Shown: piece by piece, positions 35,404-44,772 of the stretch
How the letters are laid out: each line of letters starts with the position of its first letter
Position numbering within the stretch: the first letter of the stretch is position 1
Assembly (NCBI RefSeq): GCF_018403225.1
Contig: NZ_BOSG01000001.1
Location: 1,612,001-1,676,000 of the forward strand
Direction of reading: 5' to 3'
Source: Paenibacillus sp. J23TS9
GTDB taxonomy: Bacteria; Bacillota; Bacilli; Paenibacillales; Paenibacillaceae
DNA: 64,000 nucleotides
Translations under genes and position numbers: made by a program
The notes under the pieces: generated by a model
Databases searched by the model: none
The model's input: only the letters and a program-made list of their open reading frames with translations
Told to the model about the DNA's origin: nothing

Positions 35404-37392
35404 TTAACTCGTCTCTTCTCGCAGATCATGCTCCATGAAGAGGATATCGCGTTTCATTTCCTTCATGCCCTGTCTTGTAATCCGTCCTGTCTCGAACATG
35501 GATTGAATGTTGTCTCTCTCCATCTGAATTCCGACTCGGGCCAGCTCCTGCATTGATAGGTCGAACTCTTTTCGGGTGCCGGTGTCCGATTCGTTTCTGG
35601 TCAGATGCAGCAGCATACGTTCATTTTGCAGGATCAGAGAGCTGACCGTCTCCATATCCGGCTCGCCTACTGCGAGTAAAGCATTTAGCTGCTTAATGAC
35701 ATATGATATATTTTGAATTCTGAGCCTGGTCAATTCGGCGCGTCCCTCTCGGATGCTTAACCTGACTTGCTGCAGCATCCCGAACACTTCGTCCCAATGT
35801 TTAACTGGAAAAAGATCTTTTTTATAACGGACATCTTTTGTGTGCATAAACAACAGTTGGTTAATCTTGTTAAGGTAACGGTATGCTGTGTATGGATTTA
35901 CTTCTTTATTTTTTAGTGCAAGCAAAGTGTTTTCTCTTTCCCATTTCAGGACAGACAGGCCCAAGGACCGTTGTACCTTATCTTTCTTTTCATCTTTCCT
36001 GAGTGTTCGGATTCTGGAAGTATACGTATTGATGAGCTGGGCGGTCGCCAGCCGGTTCTGGTCCGTAGTCAGTTCGTTTAATCCGTTAACTACATTCCTC
36101 AGAATCTCAATTTTCGCCTGAATCTCCTCCTCTTCCTGCTCCGTTTGCGTTTCTTTCCCCAATACAAGCGGCAGCAGATAGTTAGAGGCCAGCAAGGTCC
36201 ACAGTATAACTCCTGCCGCAAGGAAAATGATCAGATCTCTAGCCGGAAAAGCTGTGCCATCATCAAGAAAAAACGGCAGTGACAACGTACTCGCCAGAGT
36301 AATCGTTCCCCGGACTCCCGATAGGCTGAGAATAAGTGCCTTCTTGAACCTGAGCCGCCAAGGGCCACGCGGTTCAGTGCGATTGGAGATATCCATCAGA
36401 AGTGCCCAGATTAGTCGCAGCGCGAGTACAGCCAAAGTCAATAATAATGTGTACATAATGACTTTGAAATTCCCTATTTCCTCGCTGTTCCAAATCGTTT
36501 GAATAATATCCGGAAGCTGTGTGCCTAGCAGCAGGAAAACCAGTCCGTTCAATACAAAGATAATGACCGACCAGGTGCTTTTGGATACAACTCTCAGCTT
36601 GGCTACCTCGGGATTCATTTTCTTGTAACCGAAAGAATGGGCAATCCCTGCTGCGACGACGGCAAGGATACCGTTAACCCCCAGTTCCTCGGCCGTCATA
36701 AAAATTAAAAAGGGAGTCAGGATCTCAATCAGCATGTGAAGCGTGACATTCTCCATTCCCAGTCTCCGCAGCCATTTTACTACGCCATATTTTACAAGCG
36801 TGAGCAGAAGACCCAGCACCACACCGCCAAGCGAAATGGAAATAAAGCTGAGACCAGCAGATTTGAAGGAGAACATCCCGGTGACCATAGCAGCTACGGC
36901 AAACTGAAATGAAACAAGCCCCGATGCGTCATTAATTAAAGATTCCCCCTCGAGAATTTGCATCGTTTGATGGGGGATTTTCACTTTCTGTTCCAGTGCA
37001 CCCACAGCCACAGCATCGGTAGGCGCTAATGCAGCCGCCAGAGCAAAGGATGCCGCCAGCGGGATGACCGGAAGCAGCCAATTCAGGAAATAACCCATCA
37101 CAGCTACCGTTACAAACACTAGACCCAACGCTAACAAAAGGATAGGTTTCTTAAGTTTCCACAGCGCTTCTTTATCCGCATGCTTGCCATCATTAAACAG
37201 CAACGGGGCAATGAACAGCAGCAAGAACAGCTCCGGATTTAATTTCAGTTCATAATGCAAGGGTAACCAAGTAATCAACATTCCCAGCACGATTTGAATT
37301 ATGGGTACGGAGACTGAAGGGATAAAACGGTTCACTAAATTGGATAAAGAAACGGCCACTAGCATTAGCAAAATAAATTCGAACAATTCCAA
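35404..37392 (-). CDS. Na+/H+ antiporter, CPA1/NhaP family
   Basis: A 662-residue membrane protein with about twelve helices in the first 410 residues, then a long charged cytoplasmic tail (about 415-662, coiled-coil-rich: EEEEIQAKIEILRNVVNGLN). The transport core has AALAPTDAVAVGALEQ and ESLINDASGLVSFQFAVAA, the ND motif of the CPA1 family with the transport aspartate, plus SGVRGTITLA. It exchanges Na+ (or K+) for H+ at the cell membrane for salt and pH control. The start is TTG 37392 with GGAAGGAAG upstream; no better start is in frame. It appears monocistronic and unrelated to the flanking sugar genes. Confidence 0.92.
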   Translation of the reverse strand: MELFEFILLMLVAVSLSNLVNRFIPSVSVPIIQIVLGMLITWLPLHYELKLNPELFLLLFIAPLLFNDGKHADKEALWKLKKPILLLALGLVFVTVAVMGYFLNWLLPVIPLAASFALAAALAPTDAVAVGALEQKVKIPHQTMQILEGESLINDASGLVSFQFAVAAMVTGMFSFKSAGLSFISISLGGVVLGLLLTLVKYGVVKWLRRLGMENVTLHMLIEILTPFLIFMTAEELGVNGILAVVAAGIAHSFGYKKMNPEVAKLRVVSKSTWSVIIFVLNGLVFLLLGTQLPDIIQTIWNSEEIGNFKVIMYTLLLTLAVLALRLIWALLMDISNRTEPRGPWRLRFKKALILSLSGVRGTITLASTLSLPFFLDDGTAFPARDLIIFLAAGVILWTLLASNYLLPLVLGKETQTEQEEEEIQAKIEILRNVVNGLNELTTDQNRLATAQLINTYTSRIRTLRKDEKKDKVQRSLGLSVLKWERENTLLALKNKEVNPYTAYRYLNKINQLLFMHTKDVRYKKDLFPVKHWDEVFGMLQQVRLSIREGRAELTRLRIQNISYVIKQLNALLAVGEPDMETVSSLILQNERMLLHLTRNESDTGTRKEFDLSMQELARVGIQMERDNIQSMFETGRITRQGMKEMKRDILFMEHDLREETS

Positions 37393-37767
37393 ACGAATCT
37401 TCCTTCCATTTCTGCAATCATCATCTTTTCGTATACACAGGTTTCTAATAAGAATTCATTGTAAAGTAAATTTATGAACTGTATGTGAATCGCTTTGAAC
37501 TAGCCTCCAGAACAATCATCCACATTCCCCACAGGTATTTTTATCGGAATTGCCGACAACTTCATTAACACATCCTAAATTATTTGTTCTGCACTAGTCA
37601 ATATAAATACTCCTCTCCAGAAATCTTGGTTAGAGAAACGGAGCGACCGAATCTTTTCAACACGATGAATGAAAAAAGGAGCAACTGCCGCAGCAATTGC
37701 TCCTTTTACGGTTCCCGTTTCCTGTTCAAGTAGAGAAGACTTAAATATATGATCTCAAGTTAATATT
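37393..37767. other. Intergenic region upstream of the antiporter
   Basis: 375 bp of AT-rich sequence with no open frame I can support. It contains the antiporter promoter region and the terminator of the GNAT gene at its right end. Confidence 0.6.
37673..37708 (-). terminator. Terminator after the GNAT gene
   Basis: AAAAGGAGCAA pairs with TTGCTCCTTTT (with the inner CT/GC allowing further pairing), followed on the minus strand by TTTTTTC. It lies about 60 bases beyond the GNAT stop. Confidence 0.8.
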
Positions 37768-38289
37768 CTATTCTTCAAAAAATTCTTTAGCATATTCTAC
37801 AACGCCATGGACATCTGTAAGACCACCGTCAATAAGCTCAACGGCCATAAAATGATCGTCAGAAACTTCGAATGGTGCTTCTATACCATATAGACTGGCT
37901 TTTTTATAACCAAACTTCGGATAATACTTGTCATGACCCAATACAACGGAACCCTTATAACCAAGCAGCGCAGCGATCTTGTGGCCTTCCATAATCAGCA
38001 GCTTCCCTATGCCCTTGCTTTGCATTTCTGGTAATACAGCAACAGGTGCAAGGGCAATCAACGTTTTATCCCCCACTTTGATTTCAGTAAAAAGAATATA
38101 ACCCACGATCTTGTCCTCGTATTTAGCTACAAGAGACAACTCCGGAATATAATTCGGCGAATTCCTTAGTCTGTTTACCAAATTATGTTCATCATGGTCT
38201 GAATAGTCAGCATTTTCAAACGCTTTTTGTACCACATGGTAGACTTCGTTAACGTCTTCCGCTTTTTCTTGTCTAACAATCATATTCAT
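37768..38289 (-). CDS. GNAT-family N-acetyltransferase (YhbS-like)
   Basis: A 173-residue acetyltransferase. The acetyl-CoA binding motif A is visible as LAPVAVLPEMQSKGIGKLLIMEGHKIA (Q/RxxGxG/A pattern QSKGIG, about residues 95-101), preceded by the strand VGYILFTEIKVG and followed by VLGHDKYYPKFGYKKAS, where the F/YYPKFGY motif marks the YhbS subgroup. It transfers acetyl from acetyl-CoA to an unknown amine. The start is ATG 38289 after AGGAGGTTGAAG. The HTH gene ends 67 bp upstream, so the two may be co-transcribed. Confidence 0.9.
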   Translation of the reverse strand: MNMIVRQEKAEDVNEVYHVVQKAFENADYSDHDEHNLVNRLRNSPNYIPELSLVAKYEDKIVGYILFTEIKVGDKTLIALAPVAVLPEMQSKGIGKLLIMEGHKIAALLGYKGSVVLGHDKYYPKFGYKKASLYGIEAPFEVSDDHFMAVELIDGGLTDVHGVVEYAKEFFEE

Positions 38290-38356
38290 GTCTTCAACCT
38301 CCTGATCGTGGATTATGTATGGCCGTAATATGATCCGCGTAATATCTTCTCATATG

Positions 38357-38764
38357 TTAGTGATTTTCTATTTCCGCTTGCCTTTTGATGGAATCAATAG
38401 TGAGTGTAAATGCATCAGCGGCTTTATAGGCATCTACTGCATTTTGAAGTCGTTTTACATGTTGATTCAGCTCGTTCCGATTCTCTTTTACCTTAATAAT
38501 TGAACGGGCGACGTGAATTAGCTCTTCTTGTGCTGCATTTATTGCGCGATTATGAGCTTTTTCAATCATTTGTATTGCCATATGAGTGTATATCGTTGCA
38601 AACTCCTTATCACCGATCGTTTGCTCGCGAGCAGCCAGGTCACTCTCACTGATGACCCAATCTCCTGAGTCGTTTTTCGTAGCGGTCAAACGCCCATCAT
38701 TAATCATGTTAAGGATCGTTTTGTAATGAACCCCAAGTAATAACGCTGCTTCTTTAGCATTCAT
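38357..38764 (-). CDS. Small helix-turn-helix (excisionase/MerR-like) protein with coiled tail
   Basis: A 135-residue protein. Residues 1-48 form a MerR/excisionase-type winged helix (MNAKEAALLLGVHYKTILNMINDGRLTA, then a wing NDSGDWVISESDLAAR). The rest is helical and charged and could dimerise as a coiled coil. It could regulate DNA or plasmid-like functions, but no integrase, recombinase or phage gene is near, so an excisionase role is unlikely here. Start ATG 38764 after AAGGAGTTG. It lies upstream of the GNAT gene on the same strand. Confidence 0.8.
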   Translation of the reverse strand: MNAKEAALLLGVHYKTILNMINDGRLTATKNDSGDWVISESDLAAREQTIGDKEFATIYTHMAIQMIEKAHNRAINAAQEELIHVARSIIKVKENRNELNQHVKRLQNAVDAYKAADAFTLTIDSIKRQAEIENH

Positions 38765-39027
38765 TTGATTTCAACTCCTTATCTATCATTATCCATATCG
38801 TATGAGATAATCAGGGAGAAGTAAATAGCCATGAGTTGAATAATCCAGCCCCTTACCAGAGCAACGATACTGATGCTGAATAACATTAGTCTTTCTTATA
38901 ATCGGCTATGTATATAAGTTCGTGTCCTGGGCTAACAATACAAGTTAATGTCATCTTACATGAAACTTGCCATGAATAGAAAAAACGGCTGTCTGTTTAA
39001 GGCGGCCGTTTTTTTGAAAGCTTTCAC
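38765..39027. other. Short intergenic stretch between the HTH gene and the 46-residue peptide gene
   Basis: About 260 bp with no recognisable gene; it contains the terminator at 38980 and the promoter region of the HTH gene. Confidence 0.5.
38980..39016 (-). terminator. Terminator after the 46-residue peptide gene
   Basis: AAAAAACGGC and GCCGTTTTTT pair around a GC-containing centre, with A/T-runs on both sides. It begins 12 bases beyond the stop of the small gene on the minus strand, which supports that gene as a real transcription unit. Confidence 0.75.
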
Positions 39028-39168
39028 TCAGCAGTTCTTTCCACTATTGTTACCTGGGTTCATCGGTTTGTTTCTGTCACTTTCCGACATCTTTTCACCG
39101 AATTGATCCAGCCGTCCTGGAGAAGAGGCAGGTCCGTCGTTCTTCGGTTTATTGTTTCTTCCAGTCAT
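39028..39168 (-). CDS. 46-residue hydrophilic peptide of unknown function
   Basis: A short gene missed by length cut-offs. ATG 39168 is preceded by GGAGGTGAACGTC, a near-ideal ribosome binding site, and a hairpin terminator follows the stop. The product begins MTGRNNKPKN and ends NNSGKNC; it is rich in Asn, Lys, Gly, Ser and Pro, has no membrane segment and should be disordered. Such peptides in spore-formers are often small acid-soluble or coat-associated spore proteins, but no family motif was recognised, so function is left open. Confidence 0.7.
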   Translation of the reverse strand: MTGRNNKPKNDGPASSPGRLDQFGEKMSESDRNKPMNPGNNSGKNC

Positions 39169-39314
39169 GACGTTCACCTCCATTCTTAACATGAGCGTCT
39201 GACCTTGTTTTCATACCCTAATGCTTAATACCAGATAGTGGATTGAATTCTAAATTCATGTTGTGCTAAAGCCGTGTGTAAGCCCTTCTGTCAACTAAGT
39301 GACATAGCATGGAA

Positions 39315-40538
39315 TCATTCCACGCAGTATGCAGCAAAACATCGGATCATGGGCTTCTCCACGCTGGATAGGAAAGTTACACGCAACAGATCGGTTTCGA
39401 TAGCGTCAAACCGGTCTATTTTTTTATGCCCTATTGCGCTTCCCCGTGCTAGCTCTTTCCAATCGCCTTTGCTGTAAGCTTCAAGAACGTATTCGCGTAT
39501 ACGCTCCCCTTGGACGATATCCTCCATGAGTATCACGTGATTCACTGGCTGGATGCGTTCTAGGCTCAGCAGCAATTCGTTTCCTTCTCCATTCGTCTGG
39601 CCAATAGATTGTCCGAATCTGCGGCGGATTTCATCCCCGAATTCGATGACCCGTGTCACGTCAACATCAGGCAGCAGCCCACGGTTATCCGGGGATACAT
39701 TCAAGAGCAGCGTAGCGCCATGGCCAACCGAACGGTAATAGAGCTCCAACACTTCCTCAAGGCTTCTTAAGCTTGCTTCATCGTCAGGATGCCAGAACCA
39801 GTGACGTTTGCGTATCGGGACATCGCATTCGGCCGGTACCCAGGCGGGAGTCCCTTCCATCCAAGTCAGCATATCGCTGGTAAACATGCTCTCCCTTGCC
39901 GTGGTCGCCGTATTCCAGCACGGGTAAGGAGCAACGCCATCTTCATTCCCTACCCAGCGGATCGTCGGACGTCCCATGTTAAAGACCATCGCGTCTGGCT
40001 GATATTTGTCCACCAGCCCGATGATTCGGGTCCAATCATATTCTCTGCCTTGAGAACCGGCCCCATCGAACCATACTTCGACAAGTGGTCCATACCCTGT
40101 CAGAAGCTCCGTTAATTGATCAGCGTAAAAATCATCATAAGCCTCCTTATCCGGATAGCAGGGTTCATGCCGGTCCCATGGAGACAGATACAGCCCAAAC
40201 TTAAGCCCTTCCTCCCTGCAGGCATCGGCAACCTCACGAACAACATCCCCGTTGCCGTCTTTCCATGGACTGGACTTCACGGAATAATCGGTCGTTCGAG
40301 TCGGCCACAGACAGAAGCCGTCATGATGTTTTGCAGTCAAAACCAAATACTTGAAGCCGGCGCGTTTCGCCGTCCTAGCCCATTGACGGGCATCAAATTC
40401 ATCTGGATTAAAGAGCTCTGGGGAATCCGTTCCTTCCCCCCATTCCTGATCGCAAAACGTGTTCATGCCAAAATGGCAAAACATGCCCAGTTCATATTCC
40501 TGCCATGTCAGCTGCTGCGGAGATGGTTTTGCTAACAT
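39315..40538 (-). CDS. GH29 alpha-L-fucosidase
   Basis: A 407-residue cytoplasmic (no signal peptide) glycoside hydrolase. It has the GH29 features GMFCHFGMNTFCDQEWG (about residues 18-34), KHHDGFCLWPT (70-80), GLKFGLYLSPWDRHEP, and the nucleophile Asp158 in VEVWFDGA. The family removes alpha-linked L-fucose with retention. A short C-terminal domain (about 330-407) replaces the larger beta-sandwich of some members. The start is ATG 40538; a GTG at 40550 overlaps the AGGTG site. It is the last gene after a permease-permease-SBP set (86 bp gap), so the imported oligosaccharide is probably fucosylated. Confidence 0.92.
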   Translation of the reverse strand: MLAKPSPQQLTWQEYELGMFCHFGMNTFCDQEWGEGTDSPELFNPDEFDARQWARTAKRAGFKYLVLTAKHHDGFCLWPTRTTDYSVKSSPWKDGNGDVVREVADACREEGLKFGLYLSPWDRHEPCYPDKEAYDDFYADQLTELLTGYGPLVEVWFDGAGSQGREYDWTRIIGLVDKYQPDAMVFNMGRPTIRWVGNEDGVAPYPCWNTATTARESMFTSDMLTWMEGTPAWVPAECDVPIRKRHWFWHPDDEASLRSLEEVLELYYRSVGHGATLLLNVSPDNRGLLPDVDVTRVIEFGDEIRRRFGQSIGQTNGEGNELLLSLERIQPVNHVILMEDIVQGERIREYVLEAYSKGDWKELARGSAIGHKKIDRFDAIETDLLRVTFLSSVEKPMIRCFAAYCVE

Positions 40539-40623
40539 TGAATAGTACACCTGCTTTCCATGGAGTTAAAGATCATCATCCCCTGCACAGAGAATATTCG
40601 TGCACAGGGGACTAGGGTTTTCG

Positions 40624-42357
40624 TTATTTTTTGGCATCCAATGCTTTTTGATAGATATCCAAGTACTGGCTCAGCTGCATACCATCAAGCCCTTTTACAT
40701 AGGAGTCCCATTCTTTGTTGATGTCTTTGGAGCCTGTAATAAACTGGGCCATATTGGATTTCACATAACCAACAAGCGTCGTCTTGATCTGTGCAGCGAT
40801 CTCGGCATCTTCAAGCGCTATGAACAGCCCGTTTGGATATTGCTCCTTGGAATGGAACGGTTCATACTCCTTGGAAACCTGGTTCAGGCGGGTACCGTAT
40901 CCGTCCGGAGCGAGCGGGTCCTGAGGAGACGTCCAAGATGCGCGGTAAGCATATGTTCTGAGCGATGGACCGATCTGCTCCCATCCATCGTTATGAGTCG
41001 GCTTCTTCTCCGTTGCCGGAATTGCCGTATATTTGGCCTGCTGTCCATTCATATCCATTTCACCAGGCTTCGCCTTCCTCCACCCAGGTCCTTCGGGGCC
41101 GTTTTCCTCCAAAAGGATCGCTTCTTCTGTGTATAAATAATCCGCTAACCGAATGGCTGCAATCTGCTGTTCTTTCGTTGCTTTGTTCGTAATTGCAAAT
41201 TGCGAATTTCCGATTCCTGCAAAATTCAGCGTCTGCTGCACGCCATTCGGGCCTTTCAGCGGCGGCACGGCAACGTAGTCCTTATGGCGCGGAGCTTTAT
41301 CATCCATGCTGTACGCATAACTGATCAATGCAGTTGAGAGCGTCCCCATGATGTTATCCGGCTCACGGTTGGCCATTTGCTGAACGGCGTCGGCATTTTG
41401 CGTGAAGGCCGCCGGATCGATTAATCCCTCTTTGTACAATTTGTTCAAATAAATGAGGCCTTGTTTCCATTCTTCTTTATTGGCCGTAAAGTCGACTTTG
41501 CCATCGACATCGCGGAGGAACGTTCCTGAATCTTTATCCACATAATCATCGAGGATGAATGAGTTCATCAGGAAGGCCGAGACGTTGCCCGCCCACATTT
41601 CATCCGAGCCCGTTAGCGGGATTTCATCGTTTTTGCCGTTTCCATTCGGATCTTTCTCTTTGAATGCCTTCAGAACATTATAAAATTCGTCGGTTGTTGT
41701 TGGAACAGACAGTCCTAATTTATCAAGCCATTTTTTGTTAATCCACATTTTGAGCGCATTATCGCAATGATAGCATTCATTGACCTGCGGCAGAGCATAG
41801 ATGTTGCCGTCTGGAGCCGTAATCGAAGCTTTCATGTAGGAAATATCCTGCATAGCTTTCTTAATATTCGGAGCATATTGTTCTATTAAATCATTCAGCG
41901 GGATAAACACCCCTTGTTGCCCGTACTTCATCTGCTCTTCTTTGGTCAACCCCCCATGAAGAATGACTTCCGGATAATCACCGCTGGCCAGCATTAATTG
42001 CTTGCGGTCATTCAAAGCGTTATCGGGTACCAGATCCCAGGCGATTTTGATATTCGTCTTGTCTTCAAGATATTTGGTGAATAAGTTCGTATCCATATTT
42101 TCAATCGTCGCGAACTGAGGCGCAAACATTTTGATGGTCATCGGCTTCTTCACGATTGGATAGGAGCCGACGGGTGTAAACACATCCTCCTCTGCGGCCT
42201 TATTGTCTGTTTTCTCAGCAGTCTGGTTGTTTGCCTGATCACCGGAAGAATTCGGATCGGCCGCTTTGGTTCCGCCGCAGGCGCTAAGAAGAAGCATGCA
42301 AATCATCAGACAGCTGATGGTGCCTAGCCAGGTTTTTTTCATAGAGCTTTTGTGCAT
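40624..42357 (-). CDS. Extracellular sugar-binding lipoprotein, second transport system
   Basis: A 577-residue type-1 solute-binding lipoprotein with lipobox LSAC (Cys27) after the signal peptide MHKSSMKKTWLGTIS. A Gly/Asn/Glu-rich spacer follows to about residue 60. The body has FTKYLEDKTNIKIAWDLVPD, ADPNGNGKNDEIPLTG (a calcium-loop-like DxNxNGKxDE segment) and RLADYLYTEEAILLEENGPEGPGW, usual for the YtcQ/LipO group. It follows the two permease genes (127 bp gap) and precedes the GH29 fucosidase. The start is ATG 42357 after ATGGGGGAAATG. Ligand by context: a fucose-containing oligosaccharide. Confidence 0.92.
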   Translation of the reverse strand: MHKSSMKKTWLGTISCLMICMLLLSACGGTKAADPNSSGDQANNQTAEKTDNKAAEEDVFTPVGSYPIVKKPMTIKMFAPQFATIENMDTNLFTKYLEDKTNIKIAWDLVPDNALNDRKQLMLASGDYPEVILHGGLTKEEQMKYGQQGVFIPLNDLIEQYAPNIKKAMQDISYMKASITAPDGNIYALPQVNECYHCDNALKMWINKKWLDKLGLSVPTTTDEFYNVLKAFKEKDPNGNGKNDEIPLTGSDEMWAGNVSAFLMNSFILDDYVDKDSGTFLRDVDGKVDFTANKEEWKQGLIYLNKLYKEGLIDPAAFTQNADAVQQMANREPDNIMGTLSTALISYAYSMDDKAPRHKDYVAVPPLKGPNGVQQTLNFAGIGNSQFAITNKATKEQQIAAIRLADYLYTEEAILLEENGPEGPGWRKAKPGEMDMNGQQAKYTAIPATEKKPTHNDGWEQIGPSLRTYAYRASWTSPQDPLAPDGYGTRLNQVSKEYEPFHSKEQYPNGLFIALEDAEIAAQIKTTLVGYVKSNMAQFITGSKDINKEWDSYVKGLDGMQLSQYLDIYQKALDAKK

Positions 42358-42484
42358 CGAACATTTCCCCCATTCATCATCAGAATTCCGGGCGATGAGC
42401 CCCTTTCCTTTGCCACCACGAACTTCAACTATATCTGAATAACGGGCGGCATCACCTCCTTCAAACTGCTATTGATCTTCATTT

Positions 42485-43384
42485 TCAGCCCTTCAGTGAG
42501 CCAATCATGACACCTTTGACGAAATGTTTCTGCACAAATGGATAAATGATGAGCACTGGCGCACTGGCAACGACAATCAGTGAATATTTCAGCAAATCCT
42601 TAAGCCCCTGCTGCGCCTGCACCTGGCTCACATTCGCCATCATGGATGCATCGACCGTGTTCAGAATGAGTATATTGCGGAGAATGATTTGAAGCGGGAA
42701 CAAGTCAGGTTTTCGCAAAAAGATCAGCGCATCAAAATAGGCGTTCCAATGGCCGACTGCGTACATCAATGTCATGACCGCAATGATCGGTTTGGACAGT
42801 GGCAGGACGATGCTGAAGATGAACCGTATATCGCTGCATCCATCCAGTTCCGCGGCTTCCGCCAATTCATCTGGAATCGTGGTTTGGAAAAAAGTCCTTG
42901 CAACGATAACCTGAAATACTCCCAGCGCCCCCGGCAAAATCATGGCCCAGCGTGTATCCAGCAGATGGAGATCTTTAACGACGAGATAATAAGGAATCAG
43001 CCCCCCGTCAAACATCATCGTAATCACGAGCAGAACCATAAAAAAATTACGGCCGTAAAGCGTCTTCTTAGCCAGCGGGTAACCAAGCATGATTGTTAAT
43101 GCCACGTTAATGACCGTGCCGACGACGGTATAAAAGAGGGAATTCAAATAACCGACGCCAATTTGCGGATTATGAAAAACCGCCTTATAGCCATCCAGCG
43201 TAAAATCCACGGGAAACAGCCATACCTTGCCCGATACAACGGCTTGGGGCGAACTGACGGATGAGCTTAAGATGTAGATCAGCGGCACTGCCACAATAAC
43301 CAGGACCAGTGACAAAAACAGATAGATGAAGAAGACAAATAGGCGATCACCTTTGGACTCACGTATAGCGGTTCCTTTAGACAT
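42485..43384 (-). CDS. Carbohydrate ABC transporter permease, YtcP/LplC type (second system)
   Basis: A 299-residue permease with about six helices, EAA coupling loop TTIPDELAEAAELDGCSDIRFIFSIVLPLSKPI and the C-terminus FVQKHFVKGVMIGSLKG that marks the YtcP group. It closely resembles in plan the permease at 26621 but differs at many positions, so it is a paralogue rather than a duplicate. It follows the LplB-type gene by 57 bp. Start ATG 43384 after GAGAGGAGATC. Confidence 0.93.
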   Translation of the reverse strand: MSKGTAIRESKGDRLFVFFIYLFLSLVLVIVAVPLIYILSSSVSSPQAVVSGKVWLFPVDFTLDGYKAVFHNPQIGVGYLNSLFYTVVGTVINVALTIMLGYPLAKKTLYGRNFFMVLLVITMMFDGGLIPYYLVVKDLHLLDTRWAMILPGALGVFQVIVARTFFQTTIPDELAEAAELDGCSDIRFIFSIVLPLSKPIIAVMTLMYAVGHWNAYFDALIFLRKPDLFPLQIILRNILILNTVDASMMANVSQVQAQQGLKDLLKYSLIVVASAPVLIIYPFVQKHFVKGVMIGSLKG

Positions 43385-43441
43385 AAGATCTCCTCTCTTT
43401 CCAAGTTCGTTTGCTTTTGCTTTTCAATAAATTAGACATGT

Positions 43442-44437
43442 CTACCACAAGCTATTGCTAGACAGCTTTCTGGCAATATAATTTACAGACACGAGCAGGA
43501 TCAGGTTGATGACCGAGTTGAAGAGACCGATCGCCGCCGAGAAGCTGAAGCTGGACCCAAGCAAACCAACCTTATAAACATAAGTGGATATGACTTCCGA
43601 AGTGCTTAGGTTAAGCGGATTTTGCATCAGGTATATTTTTTCAAAGCCTAATTTCATGATGTTGCCCAGGTTGAGAATCAGCATGATGACCGACACAGGG
43701 ATGAGGCTCGGAATATCGATATGCAGGATCTTTTGGATGCGGGATGCGCCGTCCACCTTGGCCGATTCATACAGTTCAGGGTTGACGCCGGAAAGCGCTG
43801 CAATGTAGATAATCGCGCCATATCCCGTAAACTGCCAAACATCAGACCATACATAAATAGATTTAAACAGGCCAGGAATGCCCATGAAATTCGTATTGCT
43901 CACGCCGAGCATCTCGAAAAATTTGCTGACCATCCCTACGTTTGGCGTCAGGTTGACGATAATGATCGATACCATAATGACCGTAGAAATAAAATAAGGG
44001 GCGTAAGATACCATCTGCACGCTCTTTTTGAAAAGACCGTTGCGAATCTCGTTTAGTGCCAATGCCAATAAAATAGGTGCAGGAAAGCCTAGAATCAAAC
44101 CGTAAAAACTAATGCCGAGCGTGTTTTTGATGTAGAGCCAGAAATTCGGCGAGTCGAAGAACTGGTGGAAATACTTCAGCCCGGCCCAGTCGCTGCCCCA
44201 GATTCCTTTAATGACGTTATAATTTTTGAATGCGATTACAATTCCAGCCATCGGTATATATTTGAAAATAATCAAATAAAGGACGGGCAGCAGCAGAACG
44301 AGATATAACTGCCAATGCCGCTTTATTTTTTTTCCTACTGTTCTTCCTGTTCTTCGTTCAGGCGGCGCTTTCAAGGACACGGGATTTTTCGGAGCCAGGC
44401 TTGGCTCGGTTTGAAGCTTGGAGGTCAGTCTAGGCAT
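43442..44437 (-). CDS. Carbohydrate ABC transporter permease, LplB type (second system)
   Basis: A 331-residue permease with an N-terminal polar tail, helices from about residue 45, EAA coupling loop PELYESAKVDGASRIQKILHIDIPSLIP and the group-typical end LILLVSVNYIARKLSSNSLW. First gene of the second transport operon. The start is ATG 44437 after GGAAGGAGTTAACC; the longer open frame to 44608 has no ribosome binding site. The ATPase partner must be encoded elsewhere, as for the first system. Confidence 0.92.
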   Translation of the reverse strand: MPRLTSKLQTEPSLAPKNPVSLKAPPERRTGRTVGKKIKRHWQLYLVLLLPVLYLIIFKYIPMAGIVIAFKNYNVIKGIWGSDWAGLKYFHQFFDSPNFWLYIKNTLGISFYGLILGFPAPILLALALNEIRNGLFKKSVQMVSYAPYFISTVIMVSIIIVNLTPNVGMVSKFFEMLGVSNTNFMGIPGLFKSIYVWSDVWQFTGYGAIIYIAALSGVNPELYESAKVDGASRIQKILHIDIPSLIPVSVIMLILNLGNIMKLGFEKIYLMQNPLNLSTSEVISTYVYKVGLLGSSFSFSAAIGLFNSVINLILLVSVNYIARKLSSNSLW

Positions 44438-44743
44438 GCTGGTTAACTCCTTCCGTTCATTCATAACTTTCGGGTACTTGTAATGTAAGCCGATTGTAAA
44501 CGACATCGTGATCCCACAACAATAAACAAAAATAAAACGCCTAACCTTTTTCGCCTGAACGCCATAAGAGAGACGTATCGGTGTGTAATCATGGTGGCCG
44601 GACCGCATTTAATGCAGGAACAGATTCTATAAGAAAAACGTTTATCGACGTATCTCAAAGTAGACAAACCGCGCTAAGCGGAAGTTTTTCTTGCGATATC
44701 AGGATGTATGAATCCTCGAAGTTTATACTTTCTGATATCTAAT

Positions 44744-44771
44744 AAAAAAAGCAGCGATACAAGATCGCTGC
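44744..44771 (-). terminator. Terminator after the second AraC regulator
   Basis: GCAGCGAT / ATCGCTGC perfect 8-bp stem, five-base loop, followed by seven T on the minus strand, directly at the AraC stop codon. It separates the regulator from the permease-SBP-GH29 operon. Confidence 0.88.
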
Positions 44772-44772
44772 C

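Noticed and set aside
38357..38764. HTH protein as the excisionase of an integrated element
   Set aside because: No integrase, attachment repeats, phage or conjugation genes occur nearby.
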